Source: G963664115 sp965263045
GTDB lineage: Bacteria > Acidobacteriota > Terriglobia > 20CM-2-55-15
NCBI GenBank assembly: GCA_965263045.1
Contig: CBDHGK010000041.1
Location: 930,001 to 994,000 of the forward strand
Length of the DNA: 64,000 bases
Reading direction: 5' to 3'
In this document: piece by piece, positions 43,944 through 52,082 of the stretch
Numbering within the stretch: the stretch's first letter is position 1
Layout: every line of letters starts with the position of its first letter
The notes under the pieces: model-generated
What the model saw: the letters and a program-made list of their open reading frames with translations, nothing else
Database searches by the model: none
What the model was told of the DNA's origin: nothing
Made by a program: the position numbers and the translations under genes

Positions 43944-44402
43944 CTAATCCTCCAGAACCTCCTCTTTTTCGGCTTGCATAAGACGGAAGCGCTGAATTTT
44001 TCCATCCTCTCCGTACTGTATGAATACGGCTCCCACCTCCATAAACCTTCGACGATCCTCACGATCAGCATAGTCTGCGATGATGGGGAACGAAATACCC
44101 AGTCCGCCCCAAGGCAACACCTTGGAGTAGACCATCCGTTCTCCTTCGACTTCCTTTTCGGTCTGACGTTTTAGATAATAGCTAATCTCGACATTAGATC
44201 TCGCAAACTTATCGGCCCATTGCCGGACCTGCTGGGTGCCGATAAGCATAGCGGGTCCAATCTGTTTTTCATCGTGGGGCGGTACCTCCACCAGCACATC
44301 GGGATCTAAGGGCGCTATAAACGCATCGACCACTTGGTCGATTCCTTCTTCTCTTCCATCCATGGTTATGTGCCAGTCGCCAAGCGCATTCCTTCGACCC
44401 AT
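43944..44402 (-). CDS. Hypothetical protein, possibly a fragment
   Basis: 152 residues from ATG 44402 (AAAGG close upstream); the longer frame to 44717 overlaps the kinase remnant and reads like antisense, so it was not used. The protein is charged and soluble: MDGREEGIDQVVDAFIAPLDPDVLVEVPPHDEKQIGPAMLIG, NVEISYYLKRQTEKEVEGERMVYSKVLPWGGLGISFPII, RRFMEVGAVFIQYGEDGKIQRFRLMQAEKEEVLED. It may be the end of a larger protein, cut by the events that left the kinase remnant. Family not recognised. Confidence 0.5.
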   Translation of the reverse strand: MGRRNALGDWHITMDGREEGIDQVVDAFIAPLDPDVLVEVPPHDEKQIGPAMLIGTQQVRQWADKFARSNVEISYYLKRQTEKEVEGERMVYSKVLPWGGLGISFPIIADYADREDRRRFMEVGAVFIQYGEDGKIQRFRLMQAEKEEVLED

Positions 44403-44456
44403 AACCTTTAGCCTGTTTTGTGGCCCGACGGACAACCCAGTTGGAGTGAACGGTTT

Positions 44457-44680
44457 ATGCCCTTCGAATCCGGTTCGAGGCTCGGTCCTTACGAAGTCGT
44501 CGATCTGCTCGGTAAGGGCGGAATGGGCGAGGTGTATTGAACCCGCGACACGAAGCTCGGGCGCGAGGTCGCGATCAAGGTTCTGCCGTCGGAGTTCTCC
44601 GGGGGATGAAGAAAGACTGGCACGACTGGAACGCGAAGCCCGAGTGCCGCGCGACGGCCTTCGGCTGCGACGCGGGTTGA
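44457..44680 (+). pseudogene. Remnant of a PknB-type serine/threonine kinase N-terminus
   Basis: Reads MPFESGSRLGPYEVVDLLGKGGMGEVY, then TGA, then TRDTKLGREVAIKVLPSEFSG, then after a frame change DEERLARLEREARV. This is the start of a bacterial Ser/Thr kinase (glycine loop and VAIK lysine) with a stop in place of the usual Arg codon and one frameshift; the rest of the kinase is missing. Confidence 0.8.
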
Positions 44681-44783
44681 CATAACACCCATACGACGAC
44701 GTTGACAGCGCTGCCATAGTCGTCAGCCCATGCTTGAACGCTTATCCGCTACCGAAGTAGCGGGTGAAGTCCTCGCCCGTGGA

Positions 44784-45044
44784 TTATCGGTACGCCTCTT
44801 TCCGATGTCTGACCGCGACGATATCGACGACTCGCTCGGCGTCGTCGAGCGCATAGACAACACGGTATTCACCAGATCTCAATCTCCAGAGATCGGGTGA
44901 GCCTTTGAGTTTCCTGGTGCCGTGAGGACGGGGGTTCGTCGTCAGTGCTTCAATTTTGGTGAGCATTCGTCCCCGATGGGCTTCGGGGAGTCGCTCGAGT
45001 TCCTTTCTGGCGGAGCGGGCGAAGACGATCGACCAGTCAGTCAC
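44784..45044 (-). CDS. RelE/ParE-family toxin
   Basis: 86 residues, typical length. WSIVFARSARKELERLPEAHRGRMLTKIEALTTNPRPHGTRKLKGSPDLWRLRSGEYRVVYALDDAERVVDIVAVRHRKEAYR matches the RelE fold with the C-terminal basic/tyrosine catalytic residues of mRNA interferases. Start overlaps the antitoxin end by 8 bases. Confidence 0.92.
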   Translation of the reverse strand: MTDWSIVFARSARKELERLPEAHRGRMLTKIEALTTNPRPHGTRKLKGSPDLWRLRSGEYRVVYALDDAERVVDIVAVRHRKEAYR

Positions 45045-45234
45045 GCGCGTCCCGTTTGGAACGTCTTGACAGGCGTTTCTTGACCGATTCCAGTGACTCG
45101 CGTGGTTCGTTCTTCCGGGCTTCAGCTAACGCGCGGTCGTAGAAATCCTCCCACAATTCAGCGTGCTTCTTGAGGTCGATCACAGCCGCCTTCTTTTCGC
45201 CACCCTCATCAACGATAAACTGAACTCCCTTCAT
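45037..45234 (-). CDS. Antitoxin of the RelE-type pair
   Basis: 65 residues from ATG 45234. Starts MKGVQFIVDEGGEKKAAVIDLKKHAELWEDFYDRALAEARK and ends in a basic tail. Predicted helical and acidic in the middle, suited to cover the toxin. The coding strand upstream has GCTATAATACCTAGC-ATG: a -10-like TATAAT only about 10 bases before the ATG, so the transcript may be leaderless. Precedes the toxin, the usual order. Confidence 0.85.
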   Translation of the reverse strand: MKGVQFIVDEGGEKKAAVIDLKKHAELWEDFYDRALAEARKNEPRESLESVKKRLSRRSKRDARD

Positions 45235-45644
45235 GCTAGGTATTATAGCGCCACTCCGAAGCGGTGGCCCGATGGCTCCCTCGGTTGCACTCGCTATGAC
45301 GGAGGCTATCGCCGATGAGCCAATGGCGGTTCTTATGCCTGCACAGTCGGCGTAACGGTAAAAAGGATTCCTCCAGGAAGCCCCACATTTCGGGTGTAGC
45401 AAATGTTCCGAGTCGGTGTAATACAGGCATCGGACTGCTCGGAGCTGCTTGCAACCACCCCAAATTTGCGGCGATCTGCTGCCTCGAGAAGCATGAGTGC
45501 GCTCGAATCTTCGTCCTCGAACGGGTCCGGCTGGACGACACAGGACAAATTCCTTGGGGTGCCTTGTGACGACTGGCTAAAGGGCTCTTATCCGCCAATT
45601 GTCCAGCGTTGAATGCGGGCCTTCCTTCCGATAGACTGCCAGCC
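45235..45644. other. Region without a firm gene
   Basis: About 410 bases. A minus-strand ORF 45333-45548 (ends GGILFTVTPTVQA) has mildly protein-like composition but no RBS or recognisable domain; it could be the C-terminal relic of a secreted protein. The right part should contain the promoter of the esterase. Confidence 0.35.
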
Positions 45645-46520
45645 ATGATGAGGCTCCAAACGTTTCACCTCCCCCTCCTCCTGTTGCTGGCACTGGGGAT
45701 ATCCTCCAACGTGATGGCGCAGACACCAGTGTTGGAAGAATGTGTTTTGAATCCGGCGACTGGCGTATCCGAGCAACAGGTCCGGTCCGGAGACCGACCA
45801 CGGCAATACCGGCTGTTCGTTCCATCCAATCACTCGACCCCCCTGCCGCTCGTGCTCGACCTGCACGGAAGCGGCGGCAACGCCGAAGGGCAGGCGCGGA
45901 CCAGCGGTCTGGAGATGCTTGCTGAACGCGAGGGCTTCCTCGTAGCGACGCTGGAGGCCGACACCGGCCGACGGTGGAACGTGCCGATAACCGAAGGCCG
46001 TGCCGACGACGTTGCCTACGTTGCCGATGTCATCGCCAGTGCCGGATCCCTCGCCTGCATCGATCGCACGCGGGTTTACTCGACAGGTTTTTCAGGCGGC
46101 GCGCGCATGACCTCACTGCTCGGATGCCGTTTTAATGATCAGATCGCGGCGATTGCGCCGGTGGCCGGCCTCCGGTGGCCGGGCCCGTGCGGAGGACGTC
46201 CGGTACCGGTCGTGACATTCCATGGGCTGGCCGACCCGCAGAACACCTACGACGGTCATGCCGAGGGCCGCGGCCCGGAGTGGCAGGAAAGCGTTCCCGA
46301 GGCGCTTGCCGGTTGGGCCGACCACAACGGATGCGATTCCGAAGTGATTTTCGAGGACCCCGCAGGCCCGCTGTCCACAATGCGATACGAGGGATGTGAG
46401 GGCGGCGCCGAGGTCCGGTTAGTCCGCATCGAAGGCCTCGGCCATACCTGGCCCCGTGACCAGGTCGACGCGACCGCCGTAATGTGGGAGTTCTTCACGC
46501 GCCATCGGTTGCCCGACTAG
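45645..46520 (+). CDS. Secreted alpha/beta-hydrolase, PHB-depolymerase/feruloyl-esterase type
   Basis: 291 residues from ATG 45645 with signal peptide LPLLLLLALGISSNVMA. Domain: YRLFVPSNHSTPLPLVLDLHGSGGNAEGQARTSGLEMLAEREGFLVATLEA, nucleophile in VYSTGFSGGARMTSLLGC (G-F-S-G-G), Asp/His region VVTFHGLADPQNTYDG and LGHTWPRDQVDATAVMWEFF. Matches the LpqC / esterase-PHB depolymerase family. Periplasmic or extracellular. Two or more cysteine pairs suggest disulfides. Confidence 0.9.
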   Translation: MMRLQTFHLPLLLLLALGISSNVMAQTPVLEECVLNPATGVSEQQVRSGDRPRQYRLFVPSNHSTPLPLVLDLHGSGGNAEGQARTSGLEMLAEREGFLVATLEADTGRRWNVPITEGRADDVAYVADVIASAGSLACIDRTRVYSTGFSGGARMTSLLGCRFNDQIAAIAPVAGLRWPGPCGGRPVPVVTFHGLADPQNTYDGHAEGRGPEWQESVPEALAGWADHNGCDSEVIFEDPAGPLSTMRYEGCEGGAEVRLVRIEGLGHTWPRDQVDATAVMWEFFTRHRLPD

Positions 46521-46572
46521 ACGCGTCCGCATCGTGACTCCACCGTCGCTTCCGTCCGGGAACGCAGAAGCC

Positions 46573-46596
46573 CCTCGCTCGGACCTGCGAGGGGGC
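46573..46596 (+). terminator. Hairpin after the esterase gene, terminator-like
   Basis: CCCCTCGC-tcggacct-GCGAGGGG, a perfect 8-bp stem about 50 bases after the stop. No T-run follows, so rho-independent termination is only possible, not proven. Confidence 0.45.
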
Positions 46597-46709
46597 GACC
46601 AGTGATGGTCGTCCCTACCGCGACAAAGTGGATTTTCGCCTCTCTAAACCAAAACGCAACCGGCTGCGCACGGGTCGAGAGTATCTATCCGTATCTGTCC
46701 GATTCGAAA

Positions 46710-46783
<74 letters not shown>

Positions 46784-46844
46784 GAATAACATGTTGTGGA
46801 CTGTATATGGCCGGCCCGTTGGATGGCCGGAATCCGTTCACAGG

Positions 46845-47423
46845 TCACAGAATTCGCAGTAAGCGCTTTGACTCGTCGAGCAAACGATCCAGATCAAGAG
46901 GTTTGGGCAAGAAGCAGTCCGCGCCGGCCTGGAGAATCTTGGACTCGATTTCCGGTCGTCCACTCATCGCGATGATCGCTGCTTGGTTTGCCGGATTTTC
47001 CTTGATACGGCGGCACACCTCAAGTCCATCCACACCCGGGATCAGTATATCCAGGATGATGAGGTTCGGATGCGAGCGTCCAATATCGATCAAGGCGGTA
47101 ATGCCATCCGAGGCCGAGTGAACCTCATAGGTATTCTGGCGCTCGAAGAACATCTTCAGTATTTTGACGATGCTGTCCTCGTCCTCAACGATCAGCACCT
47201 TGAGCTTCTCTTCGGAAAGTCCGGGTGGAATGGGGATCTGGTGATTTCGGAGGAACGCCATCAGGTCATCCCGACTGATGCGTCGATGTCCGCCCGGTGT
47301 CCGATAGGAAGTGAGCAGATCCTGCTCGATCCAGTTGATCACGGAGCGGGGATTGACCTGCAGTAACTTGCTGACCTCGTGGGTGGTATAGATGTTCCTG
47401 TTGGGTTTATTGCTTGCAGCCAT
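46845..47423 (-). CDS. Response regulator with N-terminal excisionase-type HTH
   Basis: 192 residues. Residues 10-60 are a MerR/excisionase HTH (IYTTHEVSKLLQVNPRSVINWIEQDLLTSYRTPGGHRRISRDDLMAFLRNH); residues 73-190 are a receiver domain (KVLIVEDEDSIVKILKMFFERQNTYEVHSASDGITALIDIGRSHPNLIILDILIPGVDGLEVCRRIK, phospho-Asp in ILDIL, Lys in FLPKP). The usual order (receiver first, DNA-binding last) is reversed. Such HTH-REC proteins occur in Deltaproteobacteria and Acidobacteria; no histidine kinase is nearby. Confidence 0.9.
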   Translation of the reverse strand: MAASNKPNRNIYTTHEVSKLLQVNPRSVINWIEQDLLTSYRTPGGHRRISRDDLMAFLRNHQIPIPPGLSEEKLKVLIVEDEDSIVKILKMFFERQNTYEVHSASDGITALIDIGRSHPNLIILDILIPGVDGLEVCRRIKENPANQAAIIAMSGRPEIESKILQAGADCFLPKPLDLDRLLDESKRLLRIL

Positions 47424-47663
47424 CCGGCGTTCCTACGGCGTCATCTCGTGCCCGGGACGTATTGTCTTTCTTGATACGGGCACCAATCAAAGGTCCCGGC
47501 GTGTCAAATCGGAAGCCGGAAGGGGACCTGATACTTGATTTCACTCGCACCGTCGGCCACCCAACGCGCCTCCGGTCCCGAATCCTCATCCGCTCCAAAA
47601 ATGGAGCCAGGCACTTTCCCGGATAGCGGCGAGGACCCCGAAAGACGGGTATAACGTAACATA

Positions 47664-48194
47664 ATGGGAATCCTTATGGAAATCGGCGTTCGAGACTGGC
47701 AGCCTTCGGATTTCGAGCGGATCAGTTCGCTTTGGCTGGGTGCCTACGCGCGTGTCGCCCTGGCCGACGCACCCGTGCGGGACGACGCGGGCCGGGTGCT
47801 GACCCGGTGGCTGTCCGATCGGTTTCGGGACCGACAATCCCTGGGATATGTCGGGGAACGGGAAGGTGATTTTGCCGGTTTTGTGCTGGGACGAATCGGC
47901 GACTGGGAGTCGGACCCTCCCATTCTCAAAAGGCGGCGGGTCGGCCTGATCGACGTGGTGTATGTGTTGGAGTCCCATCGCAGACTTGGGGTCGCGACGC
48001 GCTTGGTGCAGTATGTGATCGAGCGCGCCGAGGTCCGTGGCGCAACGGCGCTTGAGACAACCTTTGAAATCATTAATGAACCGGCGAACGGTCTCTGGTG
48101 GAGCCAGGGTTTCAAGCCCTGGATCGCGCGGGCCTATCTTCTCACCAATCCCTCGAGAGCACGACCCGGGGGAGTGCCGGATACAGATGGATGA
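47664..48194 (+). CDS. GNAT-family N-acetyltransferase
   Basis: 176 residues; ATG 47676 is an alternative. The GNAT acetyl-CoA motif is IDVVYVLESHRRLGVATRLVQYVIERAEVRGATALETTFEIINEPANGLWWSQGFKPW (R/Q-x-x-G-x-A-like LGVATRL). N-terminal RDWQPSDFERISSLWLGAY. Substrate unknown. Monocistronic-looking. Confidence 0.85.
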   Translation: MGILMEIGVRDWQPSDFERISSLWLGAYARVALADAPVRDDAGRVLTRWLSDRFRDRQSLGYVGEREGDFAGFVLGRIGDWESDPPILKRRRVGLIDVVYVLESHRRLGVATRLVQYVIERAEVRGATALETTFEIINEPANGLWWSQGFKPWIARAYLLTNPSRARPGGVPDTDG

Positions 48195-48324
48195 CGATGG
48201 ATGATGCGTTCGATCCGTTCTTAGTAGTGGCGAGTGGGTCCAGCCCTGTCGCACCGCTCTGCTACACTGCATCGTCTTCATCCGAAGCGCAGGGTGCGCG
48301 GGGGCTCTGCCGCTGGAGAAACCA

Positions 48325-49122
48325 TTGAAAATTATCGCGTGCATGAAACCGGTCCCGGATCCCGCCTCGCGCCTTGTTGTCAACGACAGCAAGAACTGGG
48401 TCAGAGATTCGGACCTGAGCTTCGTCGTCAACGAAGCCGACAGTTACGCTCTTGAGGAGGCTCTCGTCCTCAAGGAACAGCACGGCGGGGAAGTGGTTGC
48501 CATTTCCGTGGGGCAGGAATCCACTCTACGGGTGCTGCGCTCCGGCCTGGCCACTGGGGCGGATCGTGCGATCTTTCTTTCGGATGGACGTTTCGCAGGT
48601 TCTGACGAGTTTGTGACGGCACAGATCATCGCTCGAGCGATCGAGAACGATGGGGGAGCCGACATGGTCCTCACGGGAGTGCAGTCCGATGATCTCGGAA
48701 CCGGTACGACGGGAATCATGGTGGCAGAGTTACTCGGATGGCCGCACACCTCTGTCGTTTTCGCGGTGGATGCTCGGCCGGAAGACGGGCGGGTTCAGGT
48801 GAAACGGGAGTTGGAAGGTGGCGTGATCGAGCGGGTTGAAGTGGAAACGCCTTGTGTCTTGACCCTTCAGTATGGGATTAACCAGCCGCGCTATCCATCG
48901 CTCAAGGGAATCATGGCTGCAAAAAAGAAGGAAATCCTCAAGTGGGGAATGGAAGATCTGGGACTGGGACCAGAGACCGTCGGCCCGGCCGGGGGGATGT
49001 ATGACGTGATTGGCGTGTATGTGCCGGAACGCAAGGGCAATGTCGAGGTCATTACCGGAAGTCCCACCGAAGCCGCGGTCAAACTGGTGGAGAAATTGAG
49101 GAACGAAGCGAAAGCTTTGTAG
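48325..49122 (+). CDS. etfB: Electron transfer flavoprotein beta subunit
   Basis: 265 residues, TTG start at 48325. MKIIACMKPVPDPASRLVVND, FVVNEADSYALEEALVLKEQHGGEVVAISVGQES, RAIFLSD.., MVLTGVQSDDLGTGTTGIMVAELLGWPHTSVVFAV, and the C-terminal LKGIMAAKKKEILKWGMEDLGL are typical EtfB. Binds AMP and, with EtfA, accepts electrons from acyl-CoA and other dehydrogenases. etfA follows after 10 bases. Confidence 0.95.
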   Translation: MKIIACMKPVPDPASRLVVNDSKNWVRDSDLSFVVNEADSYALEEALVLKEQHGGEVVAISVGQESTLRVLRSGLATGADRAIFLSDGRFAGSDEFVTAQIIARAIENDGGADMVLTGVQSDDLGTGTTGIMVAELLGWPHTSVVFAVDARPEDGRVQVKRELEGGVIERVEVETPCVLTLQYGINQPRYPSLKGIMAAKKKEILKWGMEDLGLGPETVGPAGGMYDVIGVYVPERKGNVEVITGSPTEAAVKLVEKLRNEAKAL

Positions 49123-49132
49123 GTGTGTTGTT

Positions 49133-50149
49133 TTGATATTGGCTCTAGCCGATCACGAAGCAGGGAAATTCAAGCCCCTTACGGCAGAATTGCTGGGTCT
49201 GGCCCGGCACCTTGGACAGGAACTTGACGAACCGGTGGGGGCCGTAGTCCTCGGTTCCGCCGTGGAGGGGCTGATTCCGGAATTGGGTGCCCGTGGCATA
49301 GAACGGGTGTTCATCGTCGACGACCCGAGGCTTGTCAGCTATAGCCCCGATGCGTTTGTCGCCGCGCTCCGATCCGTGCTGAACGGCGTGACCGATGCTG
49401 TGCGGAACGCCCGGCCCTATCTTGTAGTGGCGGGGCATGCGGGTATCGGGCCCGATCTGCTTCCGCGCATGGCCGCCAACTTGAGGCAGGGGCTGGTGGC
49501 GGCATGTGTCGATTTCGAGAAGCAGGGCGAACGGCTGGTCGTGACGCGTCAGATCTTCAATGCCAAGATGAACATGCGCGTGTCGCCCCGTGGGGAGGCG
49601 CCTTATTTTGCAACCATTGTTCCGGGTGCGTTTCCAGCCAACGACGTTCCTGAAGAAGAGCGCGTCGAGCCAGAGACACTTCGTCTCCAACTGGGCGAGG
49701 TGCAGATCCGTCAGAGAGTCCTCGGCAGGGAAGATGCCCCCATCGGCGATATCGACTTCGGGTCGGCGTCCACAATTGTGTCCGGTGGCCGGGGGCTTAA
49801 GGCACGCGAGAACGTGGGGCTAATTGTCGAATTGGCCCGGGCATTGGGAGGCGCAGTGGGGGCATCCCGGCCCGTGGTGGATGCCGGTTGGCTGCCTCGC
49901 GAGCACCAGATCGGGAGTTCCGGGCAAACGGTTGCTCCGAAACTGTATTTCGCGATTGGCATTTCCGGAGCAATCCAGCATCTGGTGGGCATGCAGGCGG
50001 CCCAGTGCATTGTCGCAATCAACAAAGACCCCGATGCTCCGATCTTCAAGGTCGCTCAGTATGGCGTTGTGGGCGATCTTTTTGAGATCGTTCCTGAAAT
50101 CACAAAGATCATTAATGATCTGAATCCCACGCGGTCGGGAGAGTCCTGA
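49133..50149 (+). CDS. etfA: Electron transfer flavoprotein alpha subunit
   Basis: 338 residues with TTG start 49133. The FAD-binding C-terminal domain is clear: GGRGLKARENVGLIVELARALGGAVGASRPVVDAGWLPREHQIGSSGQTVAPKLYFAIGISGAIQHLVGMQAAQCIVAINKDPDAPIFKVAQYGVVGDLFEIVPEI. N-terminal VVAGHAGIGPDLLPRMAANL. Functions with EtfB; no ETF-quinone oxidoreductase is in the window. Confidence 0.96.
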   Translation: MILALADHEAGKFKPLTAELLGLARHLGQELDEPVGAVVLGSAVEGLIPELGARGIERVFIVDDPRLVSYSPDAFVAALRSVLNGVTDAVRNARPYLVVAGHAGIGPDLLPRMAANLRQGLVAACVDFEKQGERLVVTRQIFNAKMNMRVSPRGEAPYFATIVPGAFPANDVPEEERVEPETLRLQLGEVQIRQRVLGREDAPIGDIDFGSASTIVSGGRGLKARENVGLIVELARALGGAVGASRPVVDAGWLPREHQIGSSGQTVAPKLYFAIGISGAIQHLVGMQAAQCIVAINKDPDAPIFKVAQYGVVGDLFEIVPEITKIINDLNPTRSGES

Positions 50150-50252
50150 ATGTTTGATTTGGATCGACCATTTGACTATATTTGCATATTCTCTCTCAGA
50201 AGTGCTGCTGCTGGGACCGGAACACCAAGAGTAGTCGTAAAGGGGAATTAGT

Positions 50253-50666
50253 ATGCGGAACGCTTCGTTTCTGATTGGGCTCTGCTTTATTCTGGCGATG
50301 GCGGTTAGCGGGACGGCTTTGCAGCGCGATCATGCCGATATCATGCAGGACGTGTCCGCTGCCCGGCGGGCCCTGGAATCAAGTATTGCAGCCGGCGACA
50401 GTGGGGTTGCGGCTGGGCAAGCCGAAAACCTGGAAGGGTTGTTCAGAGAAGCGATTCCGATTTACGAACGGATGAACCTCGATCCTGCGGTAATGATTGC
50501 GACCAAAGCGGCCGCCGCAGCCGCCGAGGCCGTTGCGGCCGCCAATGCGAATAATCTGGAGGCTGCCGGGACGGCACACGGAAGCATCCAGAAATCATGC
50601 GCCAACTGTCACTCACAGTTTCGGGAGAAGGCTCCCGATGGGTCTTTCCGCTTTAAAGCACAGTAG
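50253..50666 (+). CDS. Periplasmic c-type cytochrome, cytochrome c'-like
   Basis: 137 residues. Signal peptide (FLIGLCFILAMAVSGTALQ), a helical middle (AARRALESSIAAGDSGVAAGQAENLEGLFREAIPIYERM) and a single heme motif CANCH near the C-terminus, which is the class II (four-helix bundle) arrangement. Separate promoter likely. Could receive electrons in the periplasm. Confidence 0.85.
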   Translation: MRNASFLIGLCFILAMAVSGTALQRDHADIMQDVSAARRALESSIAAGDSGVAAGQAENLEGLFREAIPIYERMNLDPAVMIATKAAAAAAEAVAAANANNLEAAGTAHGSIQKSCANCHSQFREKAPDGSFRFKAQ

Positions 50667-50855
50667 TTTCAGGCCCCTCCAGCGCAGGGTTCGGGTCCAC
50701 ATTGGCGTGCCTCCGACCGCGGGCAGAGGTCGCGCAGATTTCCGGAGATCGATGATTCAGTTTTTATTTAATTGACTTTTTTCTGGTAGGGCGAGTAGCC
50801 TCTTATCAGTGAGTGGTGTCTAAAAGATAGATTTCCTCCACCATCCCACTCTCCC

Positions 50856-50879
50856 CGCGGCCGAGCCGCGGGGTTTTTT
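50856..50879 (+). terminator. Rho-independent terminator
   Basis: CCCCGCGG-ccgag-CCGCGGGG followed by eight T. Strong hairpin plus T-run, about 190 bases after the cytochrome gene. Confidence 0.85.
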
Positions 50880-51059
50880 TTGTGCCCGGATGCACCCTCC
50901 CCGCATCCAGCTCAGAATAGATTGGTCGGATCCATGCCTGGCCTGCGTTGGCGAGAATCTTCGCGAAACGCCCTCCCCGCGGCACCTTCGCGTAGCGCCA
51001 TAGCGCACGGGATCCACTATGGGCGAAGAATGTGCACCCCGAAATCAACGCCACGGAAG

Positions 51060-51200
51060 GGATTGAAGTGATGGAAGCGATGAAAGCGATGAAAGCGGGC
51101 GATGGATTTGATGGGAGGAAGGGAAGTGGTGGAAGCCGGATGGAAGCGGGATGGAAGCGGGGTGGAAGCCGAATGGATGCGCCATGGCGCATCCACCGGA
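51060..51200 (+). repeat. Low-complexity repeats and a 20-bp palindrome
   Basis: Imperfect repeats of GATGGAAGCGG / GATGAAAGCG types between 51067 and 51175, followed by the perfect palindrome GGATGCGCCATGGCGCATCC at 51175-51194. ORFs across it are repeat artefacts. The rest of 50880-52080 has no supported gene except the short hydrophobic ORF at 51451. Confidence 0.8.
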
Positions 51201-51450
51201 CGGAGCTTCCCCTCGGACAAGCTGTGCGCCATCGCAGACGGTGACCCGGTGCCACGTGAATGGCCGTGGGATTCGCCTGCGGTACATTCAGTGCAGATGC
51301 TTCCGCACATTCGGACGTGCATCGCACTGGATCGCTCGGGGTCGGGTGTTGCGATTGATTTGCATCCCCCACAGCACCAGGTGTCACTAAAGCCCGGGTT
51401 CGAATCTGACGATAAAGACGAACAAGAGACAACCGGAGCACGATCGAACC

Positions 51451-51603
51451 ATGCGTTTATTGCGCAGTCTGCTTTTTTTCGGACTGATTTTCGAAGGAAT
51501 AGGACTGCTTCGTCTGGAGGTTTTGCTCGCAATAATCGCTGTCTGTCTTGCCTTTGTGCTGTGCTTTCATTTTGTGTGCGTTCGTGGAGTGAATTCCGCT
51601 TGA
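51451..51603 (+). CDS. Possible 50-residue membrane peptide
   Basis: ATG 51451 to TGA 51601. The peptide is almost wholly hydrophobic (MRLLRSLLFFGLIFEGIGLL, then VLLAIIAVCLAFVLCFHFVC), suggesting two short membrane segments. An RBS-like CCGGAG lies 12 bases upstream. No family recognised. Confidence 0.3.
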   Translation: MRLLRSLLFFGLIFEGIGLLRLEVLLAIIAVCLAFVLCFHFVCVRGVNSA

Positions 51604-52082
51604 TTCTCCTCTGCCGAGGTAATACCCTAGGCACCCTGTTCCGGAGACAATCGATACGATTTCTGCCTCTTCTGGTCCCGACAGCGTTCACTGCGATTCG
51701 CTACGCTGGGAACCACCGGAGGTAGCCCGTTACATAAACCGGTGCCGACAGCTTCCAGACTGCTCAGGAATGCGGCGGTGTTTTTTGATAGGTGTCTGGA
51801 TCGGACCTGGTATCGGCAGCAGTCGAGTCGTGCACGAGTAGCGGCAAAAGTTCTTATCCGTTTCTTCTTCGTAGTACCTCGATCGATATCTCCGGTTTCG
51901 TTTGAGCAAATAGTGCGCGATGCGGCCGACCGACGGACGCGCTCCCGCTGAACCCTTTCCAATGTGCGAGGGAGGGTGGGTGGAGCGTTGTGTTTTCGAA
52001 ACGCCCGTCATGCAGGAATCTTATGCACCCGACCCGGACTCCTGTCTTTCGGGAAGGGGCGAACCACGATACTTGTTGGACG

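Noticed and set aside
44403..44717. N-terminal extension of the 43944-44402 gene
   Set aside because: This part is antisense to a recognisable kinase remnant and is Arg/Ser-rich, so the start was placed at 44402.
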